From the NCBI RefSeq assembly GCF_001027745.1, contig NZ_LECU01000005.1, positions 434,001 through 498,000 of the forward strand: a stretch of DNA of 64,000 nucleotides, read 5' to 3'. A program made the translations under genes and the position numbers. Below, piece after piece: positions 50,638-59,303 of this stretch. Each line of letters starts with the position of its first letter. Within the stretch, counting starts at the first letter, position 1. The notes under the pieces are model-generated. The model saw nothing but the letters and a program-made list of their open reading frames with translations. It searched no databases and was not told where the DNA came from. Origin of the DNA: Pedobacter sp. BMA. Lineage in GTDB: Bacteria > Bacteroidota > Bacteroidia > Sphingobacteriales > Sphingobacteriaceae.

Positions 50638-51558
50638 ATGAAAAGAAGTGAATTTATAAGAAACAGCCTGTTAACAGCCGGTGCCATTACTGCAGGAACA
50701 GGTTTCAGTAATGCTTTTGAAGGAGAACAGCAGTTTCCTGCCGACCGGGTGTTCAACCTCGACTACGCGCCACACCAGGGGATGTTTGAAAACCATGCAG
50801 GAAAGAATTTTCTCGATCAGATTCAGTTTATGTATGATAAAGGCTTCCGTTCAATAGAGGATAACGGTTACCTGAACAGGTCTGTAGACGAACAGGATAA
50901 AATCGGAAATCTCCTGGCTAAGTTAGGTATGAGGATGGGCGTTTTTGTAGTGGATGGTGGCGACAACTGGAAAACTTCACTGACTACCGGAAAGAAAGAT
51001 TTTAAAGACAAATTCATAGAAACCTGTAAAAAATCGGTAGAGGCCGCAAAACGTTGTAATGCCAAATGGGTTACCGTAGTACCAGGCTTTTACGAACGTA
51101 ATCTGCCTTATGGCAATCAGTTTGCCAATGTAATAGATGCCATGCGGGCAGGAGCAGAAATTTTCGAGCCCCATGGTATAATTATGGTGCTGGAAACGCT
51201 GAGTGATACCCCGGAACTTTTCCTTCAGAAAACCAATGAAACCTACGCAGTATGCAAAGCAGTAAAAAGTCCATCATGCAAAATCTTATATGATATTTAC
51301 CACATGCAGCGCACTGAAGGCGACTTGATTAAAACCATAGATCGTTGCTGGGATGAAATCGCCTATATTCAAATTGGAGATAATCCGGGTAGAAAAGAAC
51401 CGACCACTGGCGAAATCAACTATAAAAACCTGTTTAAGCACCTGCATCAAAAAGGCTATAAAGGCGTAATGGGAATGGAGCACGGTAATTCCAAGGGAGG
51501 TAAAGAAGGCGAACTGGCCGTAATTGCAGCTTATCGTAAAGAAGATAGTTTTCTTTAG
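50638..51558 (+). CDS. Exported TIM-barrel sugar isomerase/epimerase (hydroxypyruvate isomerase-like)
   Basis: AP-endonuclease-2-fold protein of 306 residues with a Tat-like leader (KRSEFIRNSLLTAGA; a Lys-Arg rather than Arg-Arg pair). Likely metal ligands are a Glu in VLETLSDTP, Asp/His in YDIYHMQRTEGD and a Glu in MGMEHGNSK. Relatives include hydroxypyruvate isomerases and the epimerases and lyases that work on 3-keto sugars. It closes the operon SUMF1-like/Gfo/ApbE/isomerase (28 bp after ApbE). Its exact reaction cannot be told from the sequence. Confidence 0.88.
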   Translation: MKRSEFIRNSLLTAGAITAGTGFSNAFEGEQQFPADRVFNLDYAPHQGMFENHAGKNFLDQIQFMYDKGFRSIEDNGYLNRSVDEQDKIGNLLAKLGMRMGVFVVDGGDNWKTSLTTGKKDFKDKFIETCKKSVEAAKRCNAKWVTVVPGFYERNLPYGNQFANVIDAMRAGAEIFEPHGIIMVLETLSDTPELFLQKTNETYAVCKAVKSPSCKILYDIYHMQRTEGDLIKTIDRCWDEIAYIQIGDNPGRKEPTTGEINYKNLFKHLHQKGYKGVMGMEHGNSKGGKEGELAVIAAYRKEDSFL

Positions 51559-51574
51559 CCAAAGCAAGGGTGTT

Positions 51575-51608
51575 GAATTGGTTAACTGTTTAGTCGGCTA
51601 ACCAATTC
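51575..51608 (+). terminator. Stem-loop after the isomerase gene
   Basis: Perfect 10-bp inverted repeat GAATTGGTTA and TAACCAATTC with a 14-nt loop, 17 nt after the stop codon. It lacks a T-tract, so termination is uncertain. Confidence 0.5.
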
Positions 51609-51818
51609 GACAATGACTATGAATGTACTGGCTTTGTAAGCTGGCGGCAGCCAAACGCAGGTTACTCCCATTTCTTTTAAATGGGCGGCTTCATTTGCTA
51701 CTTTCAGCCATAAGTTCTGGTATTCATTATAGTACCAGTGGAAAAATTGTATGAGGGTAAGGTTCCGCACTATTTTCAGCTTAAAACATGGGTTTAGATC
51801 AATAGTTTCAAAGTTCAC
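51582..51818 (-). pseudogene. Alpha-amylase (GH13) N-terminal remnant
   Basis: A minus-strand frame of 78 codons contains (residues 20-64, 51627-51761) a segment that reads like the start of cytoplasmic alpha-amylases: LTLIQFFHWYYN, NLWLKVANEAAHLKEMGVT and CVWLPPAYKAS. A full enzyme would continue into the catalytic barrel (about 480 residues), but the frame changes after PAYKAS and stops soon after. The upstream part of the ORF shows no homology by eye. It is therefore a decayed fragment, perhaps left by a deletion. The rest of 51559-51949 holds no other gene. Confidence 0.7.
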
Positions 51819-51932
51819 ATTCCTGATGTTGAAACAGGCCTGAATAATGTGTGATTAATCATTATTGACATTACGACGATAATTCCTTTACGCAGAATAC
51901 CAAATAAGCAATATTTTGCTGTACATTTTAAT

Positions 51933-51940
51933 TACTTTTG
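51933..51940 (+). promoter_or_regulatory. -7 promoter element of the thioesterase gene
   Basis: TACTTTTG ends 9 nt before the ATG at 51950. The leader would be about six bases long. Confidence 0.5.
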
Positions 51941-51949
51941 CGCTCAGTT

Positions 51950-52471
51950 ATGAGTTTGAAAAAGAAATTTGCCAAAGAGAGTTTTACGATAATGAATGAG
52001 CTGGTATTACCAAATGATACCAACACCTTAAACAATTTGATGGGCGGCCGTTTGTTACACTGGATGGATATCGCAGCAGCAATTTCAGCTCAAAAACATT
52101 GCAACCGCATTGTAGTAACCGCTTCTGTAGACAACGTTTCTTTTAAACAACCTATAAAACTGGGCGATGTGATCACTATTGAAGCTAAAGTGACCCGCGC
52201 GTTTAACACCTCTGTTGAAGTTCGTTTAGATGTTTGGTCTGAAAATATTCCGAGTGGTGCACGCCAGAAAAGCAATGAAGCTTACTATACTTTTGTGGCA
52301 GTTGATCAAAGCGCAAGAACCATCCCTGTGGCAGAAGTAATACCCGAAACACCCGAAGAAGTGGAATTGTATGATGGCGCTTTAAGACGCCGCCAGCTTC
52401 GCCTTGTTTTAGGTGGTAAAATGAGTCCTGACGATGCCAGCGAACTAAAAGCTTTATTCTTTAAAGCATAA
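51950..52471 (+). CDS. Acyl-CoA thioesterase, hotdog fold (YciA-like)
   Basis: Hotdog-fold enzyme of 173 residues, hydrolysing acyl-CoA. The family core is LVLPNDTNTLNNLMGGRLLHWMDIAAAISAQKHC (about 19-52, with the Asn/Asp pair) and ASVDNVSFKQPIKLGDVI. The frame opens at a TTG (51938), but ATG 51950 lies just after a promoter -7 box, and the alternative would precede the transcription start. The antiporter gene follows 70 bp downstream and is probably independent. Chain-length preference unknown. Confidence 0.93.
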   Translation: MSLKKKFAKESFTIMNELVLPNDTNTLNNLMGGRLLHWMDIAAAISAQKHCNRIVVTASVDNVSFKQPIKLGDVITIEAKVTRAFNTSVEVRLDVWSENIPSGARQKSNEAYYTFVAVDQSARTIPVAEVIPETPEEVELYDGALRRRQLRLVLGGKMSPDDASELKALFFKA

Positions 52472-52541
52472 TTTTTACATAAACCTGCCCCTCGCTTAAT
52501 TTGATTGTTTTATTTTAGCGGCTTACCCTAGGCTGAAAAAT

Positions 52542-53729
52542 ATGACAACCTATACCATTCTTATTATTTTAAGCGGATTAGTAATTTTCTCTTATCTGTT
52601 TGATTTAGTGTCCAGTAGAACAAAAATACCATCGGTTTTATTGCTCTTACTGCTTGGCATAGGCTTGAGGTTTCTGGTCGATTCTTTAAAAATCCAAACG
52701 TTTAATTTTCTGTCTATCCTACCTACCCTTGGTACCGTAGGCCTGATTTTAATTGTATTTGAGGGATCTCTGGAATTAAAATACGACCGGAATAAAAACA
52801 AACTTATTAGAAGCGCCTTTTTATCAGCACTGACGATTTTGCTGGGAACAATTACCGTTATTACCCTAATCGTATATCAGATCACTCATCATAATTTGTA
52901 TACGTGCATTGCAAATGCCATTCCATTTAGCGTAATCAGCTCGGCAATTGCCATACCATCAGCTGCGGCATTAAATAAGTCAGATAAAGAGTTTGTCATT
53001 TACGAATCGTCATTCTCCGATATACTGGGCATCATTATATTTAATTTCGCAATCACCAATCACTCCATTACGCCCTCTGCATTTATTGGCCTGGGGTTAA
53101 GCACCTTCTTAATTATTCTGCTATCAGCTATTGCGTGTGTAGTCCTATTATATATCATGGGAAAACTTGTTCATCACATCAAGTTTTTCCTGATCATCTC
53201 CATCCTGATATTGGTATACGCCATCGGTCAATCCTATCATTTATCTTCACTGGTACTGATTTTGAGTACAGGATTATTTTTGAACAACGCCGATACCATT
53301 CAAAATATGTGGTTCAGAAGTGTTTTTATTTATAAAAACTTAACCAATGATCTTTCACAGCTTTATCAGTTGTCTGCAGAAAGTGCTTTCATTCTGCGCA
53401 CATTTTTCTTCGTGATTTTTGGGTTTACCATGAATATCGGCGAGCTAAACAATAAACTGATCCTGGCAAATGGTTTTTTCATACTGATCAGCATTTACCT
53501 GATCCGGGTATTTTTCTTAAAAGTATTCAAGAATGGCAGCGTATCTCCAATTTTATTTATAGCACCCCGTGGTTTGATTAGCATTTTACTTTACTTTAAC
53601 CTACCTGCATCGCTTAAGGTAATTGAAGTGGGTCCGTCATTTTTATTCCTCGTTGTATTGGGATCAAGCATTGTAATGACGCTCGGCATCACACTAAGCA
53701 AAAGAAAAACAGAAGAGATTACGGTTTAA
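52542..53729 (+). CDS. Cation:proton antiporter (CPA family)
   Basis: Membrane protein of 395 residues with about 11-12 helices. Family marks are SRTKIPSVLLLLLLGIGLRF near the N-terminus, GTVGLILIVFEGSLELKYD (about 63-82) and ESSFSDILGIIIFNF (about 152-167), which places the acidic residues of the ion site. It is of the NhaP/CPA1-CPA2 size class but has no C-terminal TrkA-N domain. Probable Na+/H+ or K+/H+ exchange; the ion is not decidable from sequence. Confidence 0.92.
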   Translation: MTTYTILIILSGLVIFSYLFDLVSSRTKIPSVLLLLLLGIGLRFLVDSLKIQTFNFLSILPTLGTVGLILIVFEGSLELKYDRNKNKLIRSAFLSALTILLGTITVITLIVYQITHHNLYTCIANAIPFSVISSAIAIPSAAALNKSDKEFVIYESSFSDILGIIIFNFAITNHSITPSAFIGLGLSTFLIILLSAIACVVLLYIMGKLVHHIKFFLIISILILVYAIGQSYHLSSLVLILSTGLFLNNADTIQNMWFRSVFIYKNLTNDLSQLYQLSAESAFILRTFFFVIFGFTMNIGELNNKLILANGFFILISIYLIRVFFLKVFKNGSVSPILFIAPRGLISILLYFNLPASLKVIEVGPSFLFLVVLGSSIVMTLGITLSKRKTEEITV

Positions 53730-53757
53730 ACTGACTGTAAGATAAGGAAACTGATCA

Positions 53758-54162
53758 TCAGCTTCCCATTTCCAAAATCTTATCAAATTCTTCGGCTTTT
53801 AAAGACATCACAGAAAGGCGGCCTTGTCTAACCAATGATATATCGGTAAGGCTGGGTTCAGCTTTGATCTGCTCCAACGATACGGGATACTTTAATGTCT
53901 CTACCGGAGCGAGATCTACAACAACCCAGTTGGCATCATCAGTAGTAGGATCTTGGTAAAACTCTTTGATCACTTTCGCAATACCAACTACATTTTTTCC
54001 TTCATTACTATGATAGAATAATACCAGATCACCCTGTTTCATCGCTTTCAGGTTGTTTCTGGCCTGATAATTACGAACACCATCCCAAAAGGTGCGCCCA
54101 TCTTCATTAAATTTTTCCCAACTGTATTTAAAAGGTTCACTCTTTACTAACCAATGATTCAT
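53758..54162 (-). CDS. EVE domain protein (THYN1-like)
   Basis: Single EVE domain of 134 residues, a PUA/YTH-related fold that binds modified bases in nucleic acids. The start NHWLVKSEPFKYSWEKF and the VRNYQARNNLKAMKQGDLVLFYHSN core are diagnostic. EVE proteins are linked to modified-DNA restriction and to RNA modification, but no restriction gene is adjacent here. It is convergent with the antiporter gene. Function in this host unknown. Confidence 0.94.
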   Translation of the reverse strand: MNHWLVKSEPFKYSWEKFNEDGRTFWDGVRNYQARNNLKAMKQGDLVLFYHSNEGKNVVGIAKVIKEFYQDPTTDDANWVVVDLAPVETLKYPVSLEQIKAEPSLTDISLVRQGRLSVMSLKAEEFDKILEMGS

Positions 54163-54302
54163 ATGTATCTTTATTAATGATTCAAAACTACCAAAACGAA
54201 GTGAATTTGAAAACTACTCCAGGCGACAATTACATCTGTTTTTAATAAAAATAAAGCAACATGAGATATTATATGATATTTTAGGGCACTGAAAATATAC
54301 GT

Positions 54303-55097
54303 ATGGAAAAAGATCTTAGTCAAAAAACATTTGCACTGGTTACCGGAGCCAGTAAAGGATTAGGCAAATCATTTGCTATAGAACTGGCAAAGAAAGGATA
54401 TAACCTTGCTTTGATTGCGAGGTCTGAAGCGGAACTTGCCGGAATTTGCAAAGAACTTTCCAGTCAATACGGCATAAAAGCAACTTTTTTAGCGATTGAT
54501 CTGGCTGAAAGCGCTTCACCTGAAACAGTATTAAACTGGATATCAGAAAATTACTTGAAGATTTCGGTACTAATCAACAACGCGGGATATGGCTTGTGGG
54601 GCAATTTCTCTTCTTTAGACTTATCTGCTCAAATGGATATGTGCAGGTTAAATATGGATACTGTAGTGAAGCTATGTCACCTTTTTATACCCCGCTTGCT
54701 TTTGGAAAAAGAAGCATATATCCTGAACGTTTCCAGTACCGCAGCCTATCAGGCTGTTCCAACACTTGCTATCTATTCAGCTACCAAATCATTTATTCTT
54801 TCCTTTACCAGAGCACTGCGCTTTGAACATAGGGAAAGTAACCTATCCATTACCTGCTTAAGCCCGGGACCTGTCGACACGGGGTTTGCCCACAGAGCTG
54901 GACTGGATGCTTTTAGCAAGATGGCTGAAAAGTTTAACATGAAACCCAATGAGGTTGCAAAAATAGGCCTAAACGGCTTGTTCGGCCGCAAATCAGAAGT
55001 CATTCCAGGCTTCACCAATCTAATTAGCGTGTACGCCAACAGAGTCCTGCCTAAGTTCTTCATCGAAAAGATGGCGGCAGGAATTTATAAAACCTGA
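54303..55097 (+). CDS. Short-chain dehydrogenase/reductase (classical SDR)
   Basis: Classical SDR of 264 residues. The cofactor motif is VTGASKGLGKSFA (about 13-25), the NNAG motif is INNAGYGLWG (about 95) and the active site is YSATKSF with an upstream VSSTAAYQ, giving the Ser-Tyr-Lys set. Members with this pattern (DltE/YqjQ-like) act on various ketones or alcohols. It stands alone between the EVE and PhyH genes. Substrate unknown. Confidence 0.94.
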   Translation: MEKDLSQKTFALVTGASKGLGKSFAIELAKKGYNLALIARSEAELAGICKELSSQYGIKATFLAIDLAESASPETVLNWISENYLKISVLINNAGYGLWGNFSSLDLSAQMDMCRLNMDTVVKLCHLFIPRLLLEKEAYILNVSSTAAYQAVPTLAIYSATKSFILSFTRALRFEHRESNLSITCLSPGPVDTGFAHRAGLDAFSKMAEKFNMKPNEVAKIGLNGLFGRKSEVIPGFTNLISVYANRVLPKFFIEKMAAGIYKT

Positions 55098-55307
55098 TTT
55101 ATTTCAAAAAAAAGCATTTTAAATTCGTTGTAATGTTAAAAAAAGATTACGTTTGTATTAAATACTACTAAATCTATAGATAATGTATAAGTATAGACAC
55201 TTATCTTACACTCATGCACAGAACCACTCGCGAATGCGAATGTGCTGCTGTTGTTCATAATCTTCTATCAACCAATTCTACATTTCCTTAATTTAAACTT
55301 TTACTAT

Positions 55308-56114
55308 ATGGCATCCTCGTATCCAACCTTTACCTTATCAGAAAATCTAACCTCAGCACAGATTGATTTTTTCAATACGCACGGTTTCATCCATTTCAAA
55401 AACTTTATCGAAAAGTCTACAGTCGCCTCCATCAATCAGGCATCAAAAGAAGTTCAAAGAGACTGGATAAATGCAGATATCCGTAAAATAAACGGGGTGC
55501 CAATTAAATATGGAACCGATTTAGATGGTTCCAGAATTGTGCAGCGTTTTGCGTTCATCAACCAGCATCACAAAACGCTGAGTGGTTTATTACTTGATCC
55601 AAGAATTTCAGCTTTACTTCCCCTGGCCGGAGAAGATTCAAGATTAGGCACGGAAGAAAAAGACGGAATGGTTTTCAATCATTACGTGAATGGCCCCGAC
55701 AGCAGTTTCACTAAAATGGGTTGGCATACAGATGGATTAAGAGATATTTTTTATGGTGGAAAACTAAATCCAATGCTCAACGTTGGAATCCATCTGACTA
55801 CGCAGAACCCACAGAATGGTGGATTGAAAATTATACCAGGAACACACAAACAGAGTATTTACCAGATGCTTTTCCGTAAAAAATATTTCTTAGATAATAA
55901 ACCAGACAGAGATGAGGTTTCCATCCTGCCAGAAGCAGGTGACCTGACTGTTCATGACGGGAGATTATGGCATAGAGTAGCAGAGTCATCAATTCGTGGA
56001 GAAGAGAGCAGAAGAAAGGTGATTTATATTCCAATAATCGCTGGAAAATATGCGCCGAAAAATGAAAATAGTCCAACAGTATTTTATCAGCGTTTTGCGG
56101 GGATAGTTAAATAG
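55308..56114 (+). CDS. Phytanoyl-CoA dioxygenase family (PhyH) protein
   Basis: Fe(II)/2-oxoglutarate-dependent dioxygenase fold, 268 residues. The iron ligands are visible as HTD (GWHTDGLRD) and a distal His in DGRLWHRVAE, followed by the RRKVIYIP strand with the Arg likely to bind 2-oxoglutarate. The GGLKIIPGTHKQS segment is typical of the family. The frame opens at 55242, but ATG 55308 (MASSYPTF) is a better start. It does not obviously join an operon. The hydroxylated substrate is unknown. Confidence 0.9.
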   Translation: MASSYPTFTLSENLTSAQIDFFNTHGFIHFKNFIEKSTVASINQASKEVQRDWINADIRKINGVPIKYGTDLDGSRIVQRFAFINQHHKTLSGLLLDPRISALLPLAGEDSRLGTEEKDGMVFNHYVNGPDSSFTKMGWHTDGLRDIFYGGKLNPMLNVGIHLTTQNPQNGGLKIIPGTHKQSIYQMLFRKKYFLDNKPDRDEVSILPEAGDLTVHDGRLWHRVAESSIRGEESRRKVIYIPIIAGKYAPKNENSPTVFYQRFAGIVK

Positions 56115-56266
56115 CTTATGATCTTTATCTTAATTTTTAGTTACCTGGCCAAAACCGGAAAACTTCGAAAACCTTTATTAATGATTAAATCATGTCAGAA
56201 AAAGATTCATAACACCTACAGGCCGGAGGTAGCTATAATCTCGGGCATTATTTTGTTAAGCTGCTG

Positions 56267-56953
56267 ATGGCGATAAGCGAGAAGGTGCAGATAACAGAGC
56301 GGAAGCAAATTTTTGCAGATCGTAAACGATCAAACATCATGCGGAATGGTGAACAGTTTTTAATTCACGCTCTGCTGAAATGTGTTCCCGGTTGGGTTTC
56401 ACCGAATATCCTGACAGGCATCGGTATGCTCGGATCTTTCATTGTATTTGGAGGGTTCACGCTTGCAGAGCACTATCATAAAAACTTCCTGCTGTTAGGT
56501 ATAGTTGGACTGATCGTAAATTGGCTAGGCGATTCTCTTGATGGCAGATTGGCTTACTATCGAAATACTCCCAGAAAGTGGTACGGCTTCGCTTTAGATA
56601 TCATCATGGACTGGATGAGCATCATCCTTACAGGTTTAGGATACTATTATTATGCAAATGAGAGTGTTAAAGTTTTAGGTTTCCTTTTCGTAGTACTTTA
56701 CGGATGGTCGATGATCATATCGCTGCTCAGATATAAGATAACAAATGTCTATCGTATAGATTCAGGTTGGTTCGGCCCCACTGAACTCCGTGTACTAATT
56801 GCGCTGATTTTTATTGTAGAGTGGCTATTTCCTCAAACCATTACATACTCCGCTTTGATCACCACGGCATCTTTGTTCATCATCAATATGGTCGATACCA
56901 TTAAGTTACTGGAAGCTGGGAACGAGCGTGATCGGGAGGAAAAGTTAAAATGA
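56267..56953 (+). CDS. CDP-alcohol phosphatidyltransferase family protein
   Basis: Membrane enzyme of 228 residues that joins a CDP-alcohol to another alcohol, as in phospholipid synthesis. The signature runs from GDSLDGRLAYYRN to KWYGFALDIIMDW: the DxxDG...G...D...D scaffold is intact, though the Arg normally found after the Ala (DGxxAR) is Tyr. About six hydrophobic segments follow. The next gene (GtrA) overlaps its stop codon (ATGA), so they are translated together, which suggests a shared lipid or glycolipid pathway (inference). Confidence 0.92.
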   Translation: MAISEKVQITERKQIFADRKRSNIMRNGEQFLIHALLKCVPGWVSPNILTGIGMLGSFIVFGGFTLAEHYHKNFLLLGIVGLIVNWLGDSLDGRLAYYRNTPRKWYGFALDIIMDWMSIILTGLGYYYYANESVKVLGFLFVVLYGWSMIISLLRYKITNVYRIDSGWFGPTELRVLIALIFIVEWLFPQTITYSALITTASLFIINMVDTIKLLEAGNERDREEKLK

Positions 56954-57372
56954 AGAAGCGTAAATCAATAATAATATTCCTTAAGGCTCAGCTTTCAGCA
57001 TTTTCAGGAGGAATAACCGATTATGCTTTGATGATATTTCTTACCGAGATTTTACACCTGCATTTCGTCTTTTCAATCCTGATTTCCGGAACCGTTGGAG
57101 GAATTGTTAACTTTTCTTTAAACCGCCTTTGGGCGTTCAAAAATCAGTCAGGATACTCCGCAACACCCCAACAACAGTTAACAAGGTTTGTCGGAGTGGT
57201 ATTGGGTAGCATTTCCTTAAAGTCGGCTGGGACCTACCTGCTACACCGAACCATCAATTTAGATTATCGGATAGGTCGCTTACTAATCGACAGTATTGTT
57301 TCTTACGGGTTTAACTATCCACTGATGAAACACTGGGTTTTTAGATCCAGCAAAGCAGTCCAATCTCATTAA
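56950..57372 (+). CDS. GtrA family membrane protein
   Basis: Protein of 140 residues with four transmembrane helices. GGITDYALMIFLTEILHLHFVFSILISGTVGGIVNFSLNRLWAF is typical of GtrA-like proteins, which help move lipid-linked sugars across the membrane. It overlaps the CDP-alcohol phosphatidyltransferase gene by four bases. No glycosyltransferase is adjacent, so the sugar or lipid is unknown. Confidence 0.93.
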   Translation: MKKRKSIIIFLKAQLSAFSGGITDYALMIFLTEILHLHFVFSILISGTVGGIVNFSLNRLWAFKNQSGYSATPQQQLTRFVGVVLGSISLKSAGTYLLHRTINLDYRIGRLLIDSIVSYGFNYPLMKHWVFRSSKAVQSH

Positions 57373-57530
57373 CTGCCCCTAAAAGTACAGGATCTGCTTG
57401 ACCATCCTGCACTGCAAAAACAAAATGACTACTGATTCTATAGAATATATATTAATTATACTATATTTGCTTAGCAGTTCAGAATTTGAATGTCTAATCA
57501 AGATAACATTCATGGGAATTTGCACAACAT

Positions 57531-57602
57531 AGTCATGTGGCCGAGTGGTTGAGGTACAGGTCTGCAAAACCTTTTACGGCGGTTCGAATCCGCCCATGAC
57601 GT
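57531..57602 (+). tRNA. tRNA-Cys (GCA), degenerate acceptor end
   Basis: Cysteine tRNA-like sequence with anticodon GCA at 57564-57566, T-arm GGCGG/CCGCC and a core close to the gene at 40940. Position 1 is A and would face G at position 72 (mismatch); the remaining six acceptor pairs GTCATG/CATGAC are good. The outer anticodon-stem pair is C-T. The discriminator T is kept, but no CCA is encoded (CAA follows). It may be a poorly charged or pseudo tRNA. Confidence 0.8.
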
Positions 57603-57625
57603 CAAAGAAATTGATAATTACAAAA

Positions 57626-57826
57626 ATGCCATTACCTAACGACTGCCCGCTGGTCAGGGATTTTTTTAATATACCCGGAAATTGCGGTGCAACAAAAATT
57701 GATGATGAGGAAGATTACTTAATCGCCAATAGAAAAGAGGCGGAAAAGCCAAAGGAAACCGCGGGAGAAACGGAAGACCCGCATCTCCAAGTAGATGAAA
57801 TCAATAAGGGTTTTAGCTTAATTTAA
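57626..57826 (+). CDS. Hypothetical small protein, 66 residues
   Basis: ATG at 57626, starting with MPLPNDCPLVRDFFNIPGNCGA. The N-terminal half has two Cys (7 and 20) and a hydrophobic patch; the rest is strongly charged (IDDEEDYLIANRKEAEKPKE). No family recognised. The open frame continues upstream through the tRNA-Cys, so the internal ATG is the realistic start. The last 14 bases overlap the convergent VOC gene. Confidence 0.5.
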   Translation: MPLPNDCPLVRDFFNIPGNCGATKIDDEEDYLIANRKEAEKPKETAGETEDPHLQVDEINKGFSLI

Positions 57827-58175
57827 ACGCAGGATTTTCGATTAAGCCGATAACATTTCCAAACGGATCGAAGATACTTCCAACCCAAACGTCTCCCCCA
57901 ACATTATTCGGCTGCTCATGAATATCAACATCCATACTGGCCAAACGATCAAAAGCCGATTTAATATTCTCAACACCCCAGTAGGTGATGGAATGGTTAC
58001 CATTGCTATAACCAGTATCATCCGGATTTAAACCCAGTTCGAAGCCACCAATATTATAACCAACATAATAGGCTTCGTCAAAATAGGGCTCAATCTCGAA
58101 AACCTTTTTATACCATTCTTTCGCAGCTTCTAAATCGCCAACGTAATACACAATCGTCCTAAGTCCCTGTAACAT
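57813..58175 (-). CDS. VOC (glyoxalase-like) family protein
   Basis: Vicinal-oxygen-chelate protein of 120 residues. The start LQGLRTIVYYVGDLEAAKEWYKKVFEIEP is typical, as is the SIFDPFGNVIGLIENP end. Metal-ligand positions are incomplete by eye, so an enzymatic role (glyoxalase, dioxygenase, thiol transfer) cannot be assigned. It overlaps the convergent small protein gene by 14 bases. Confidence 0.9.
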   Translation of the reverse strand: MLQGLRTIVYYVGDLEAAKEWYKKVFEIEPYFDEAYYVGYNIGGFELGLNPDDTGYSNGNHSITYWGVENIKSAFDRLASMDVDIHEQPNNVGGDVWVGSIFDPFGNVIGLIENPAFKLS

Positions 58176-58242
58176 AGTTTATTTTTTAATTAATGATTAT
58201 CAATTGAGCAGTTAAATGGCTAAACAACCATTCTTTTAACTT

Positions 58243-59265
58243 TTAATGGATGATTTTAAATACAAGTTCCTTAAGAAGCTCTCCATCATTTACATTCCCC
58301 GAACTGTCCAGCCCCTTACTCTTCAAATCATATTCCCGAAGCAGGCTGATGACCTGAAAAACTTTTCCTGCGTGATAATTTCGCGCTGCAACTTCATAAT
58401 CCTTGATAAAAAAAGGCGGAACGCCTAATACTGAAGCTGCATCAGCTTTGTTAGGCACATAGTGATATTTCAGCAGCTTGGTAAAATATCCTCCTAAATT
58501 AGCCAGCACCATAACCATAGGATTTGCTTTGGGGTTGCTTGAGAAATAATTGATGATTCTGTTGCACTTCAATACGTCACGGATAGCAAGCGCTTTTTGG
58601 AGTTCGAAAACATTATACTCTTTGCTGATGCCGATATTTTTCTGAACCAGATCCGTATTTATCGTCATCTCTTTAGGTACATTGAGCATGAGTTTTTCAA
58701 TCTCATTCGCAATCTTCGACAAGTCAGTGCCGAGATATTCGGCCATTAACGCGGAAGCCTGCTGGTCTATCTTATAACCCTTTTCGCGTATAAATTCCTC
58801 AATCCAAGGTACGAGTTTATAATCCCTAACCGCATCCGACTGAAAGATCAGTCCGCTTTTACTAATTGCCTTGTAAATTTTCTTCCGCTTATCAAAATTT
58901 GCATACTTAAATGCCAGTACTAAAATGGTGCTCGGTAAAGGCTTCTCGAAATAATTTAATACAAATTCAGCCTCCTTACTACCCGCGTCCTCCTTACCCC
59001 ATTTTAAATCCTGCGCTTCTTTTACAATAACAACCTGGTATTCCGACATCATAGGATAACGCTTGGCCGCGCCAAGAACAGTGTTCATATCAGTGTCCTT
59101 GCCGTATAAAACCGTTTGATTGAAGCCTTTTTCTGCACTGTTTAATACGTTATCTTCTATATAATCCGTTAGCTGGTCGATGTAATACGATTCCTCACCA
59201 TGTAATAAATACACTGGCTTATACTTACGGGCTTTGATATCCTTGATAATTTCGGCGGCGGTCAT
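58243..59265 (-). CDS. holA: DNA polymerase III subunit delta
   Basis: Clamp-loader subunit of 340 residues that opens the beta clamp. The start AAEIIKDIKARKYKPVYLLHGEESYYIDQLTDYI and the FELQKALAIRDVLKCNRIINYF segment are characteristic of HolA. Domains I-II (about 1-210) carry the degenerate AAA+ fold without an ATP site; domain III follows. Normal length. It is divergent from an HsdR-N-like gene, with a perfect 16-bp palindrome between. Confidence 0.95.
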   Translation of the reverse strand: MTAAEIIKDIKARKYKPVYLLHGEESYYIDQLTDYIEDNVLNSAEKGFNQTVLYGKDTDMNTVLGAAKRYPMMSEYQVVIVKEAQDLKWGKEDAGSKEAEFVLNYFEKPLPSTILVLAFKYANFDKRKKIYKAISKSGLIFQSDAVRDYKLVPWIEEFIREKGYKIDQQASALMAEYLGTDLSKIANEIEKLMLNVPKEMTINTDLVQKNIGISKEYNVFELQKALAIRDVLKCNRIINYFSSNPKANPMVMVLANLGGYFTKLLKYHYVPNKADAASVLGVPPFFIKDYEVAARNYHAGKVFQVISLLREYDLKSKGLDSSGNVNDGELLKELVFKIIH

Positions 59266-59303
59266 AGCTGTAAAATTACAATTTAGCTTTTATGATTCTC
59301 GCA

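Noticed and set aside
53758..54162. EVE protein as part of a defence island
   Set aside because: Neighbours are an antiporter and an SDR gene; no restriction or defence genes are adjacent.
57545..57625. Upstream extension of the 66-residue protein across tRNA-Cys
   Set aside because: The extended frame runs through the tRNA sequence; the ATG at 57626 is the realistic start.
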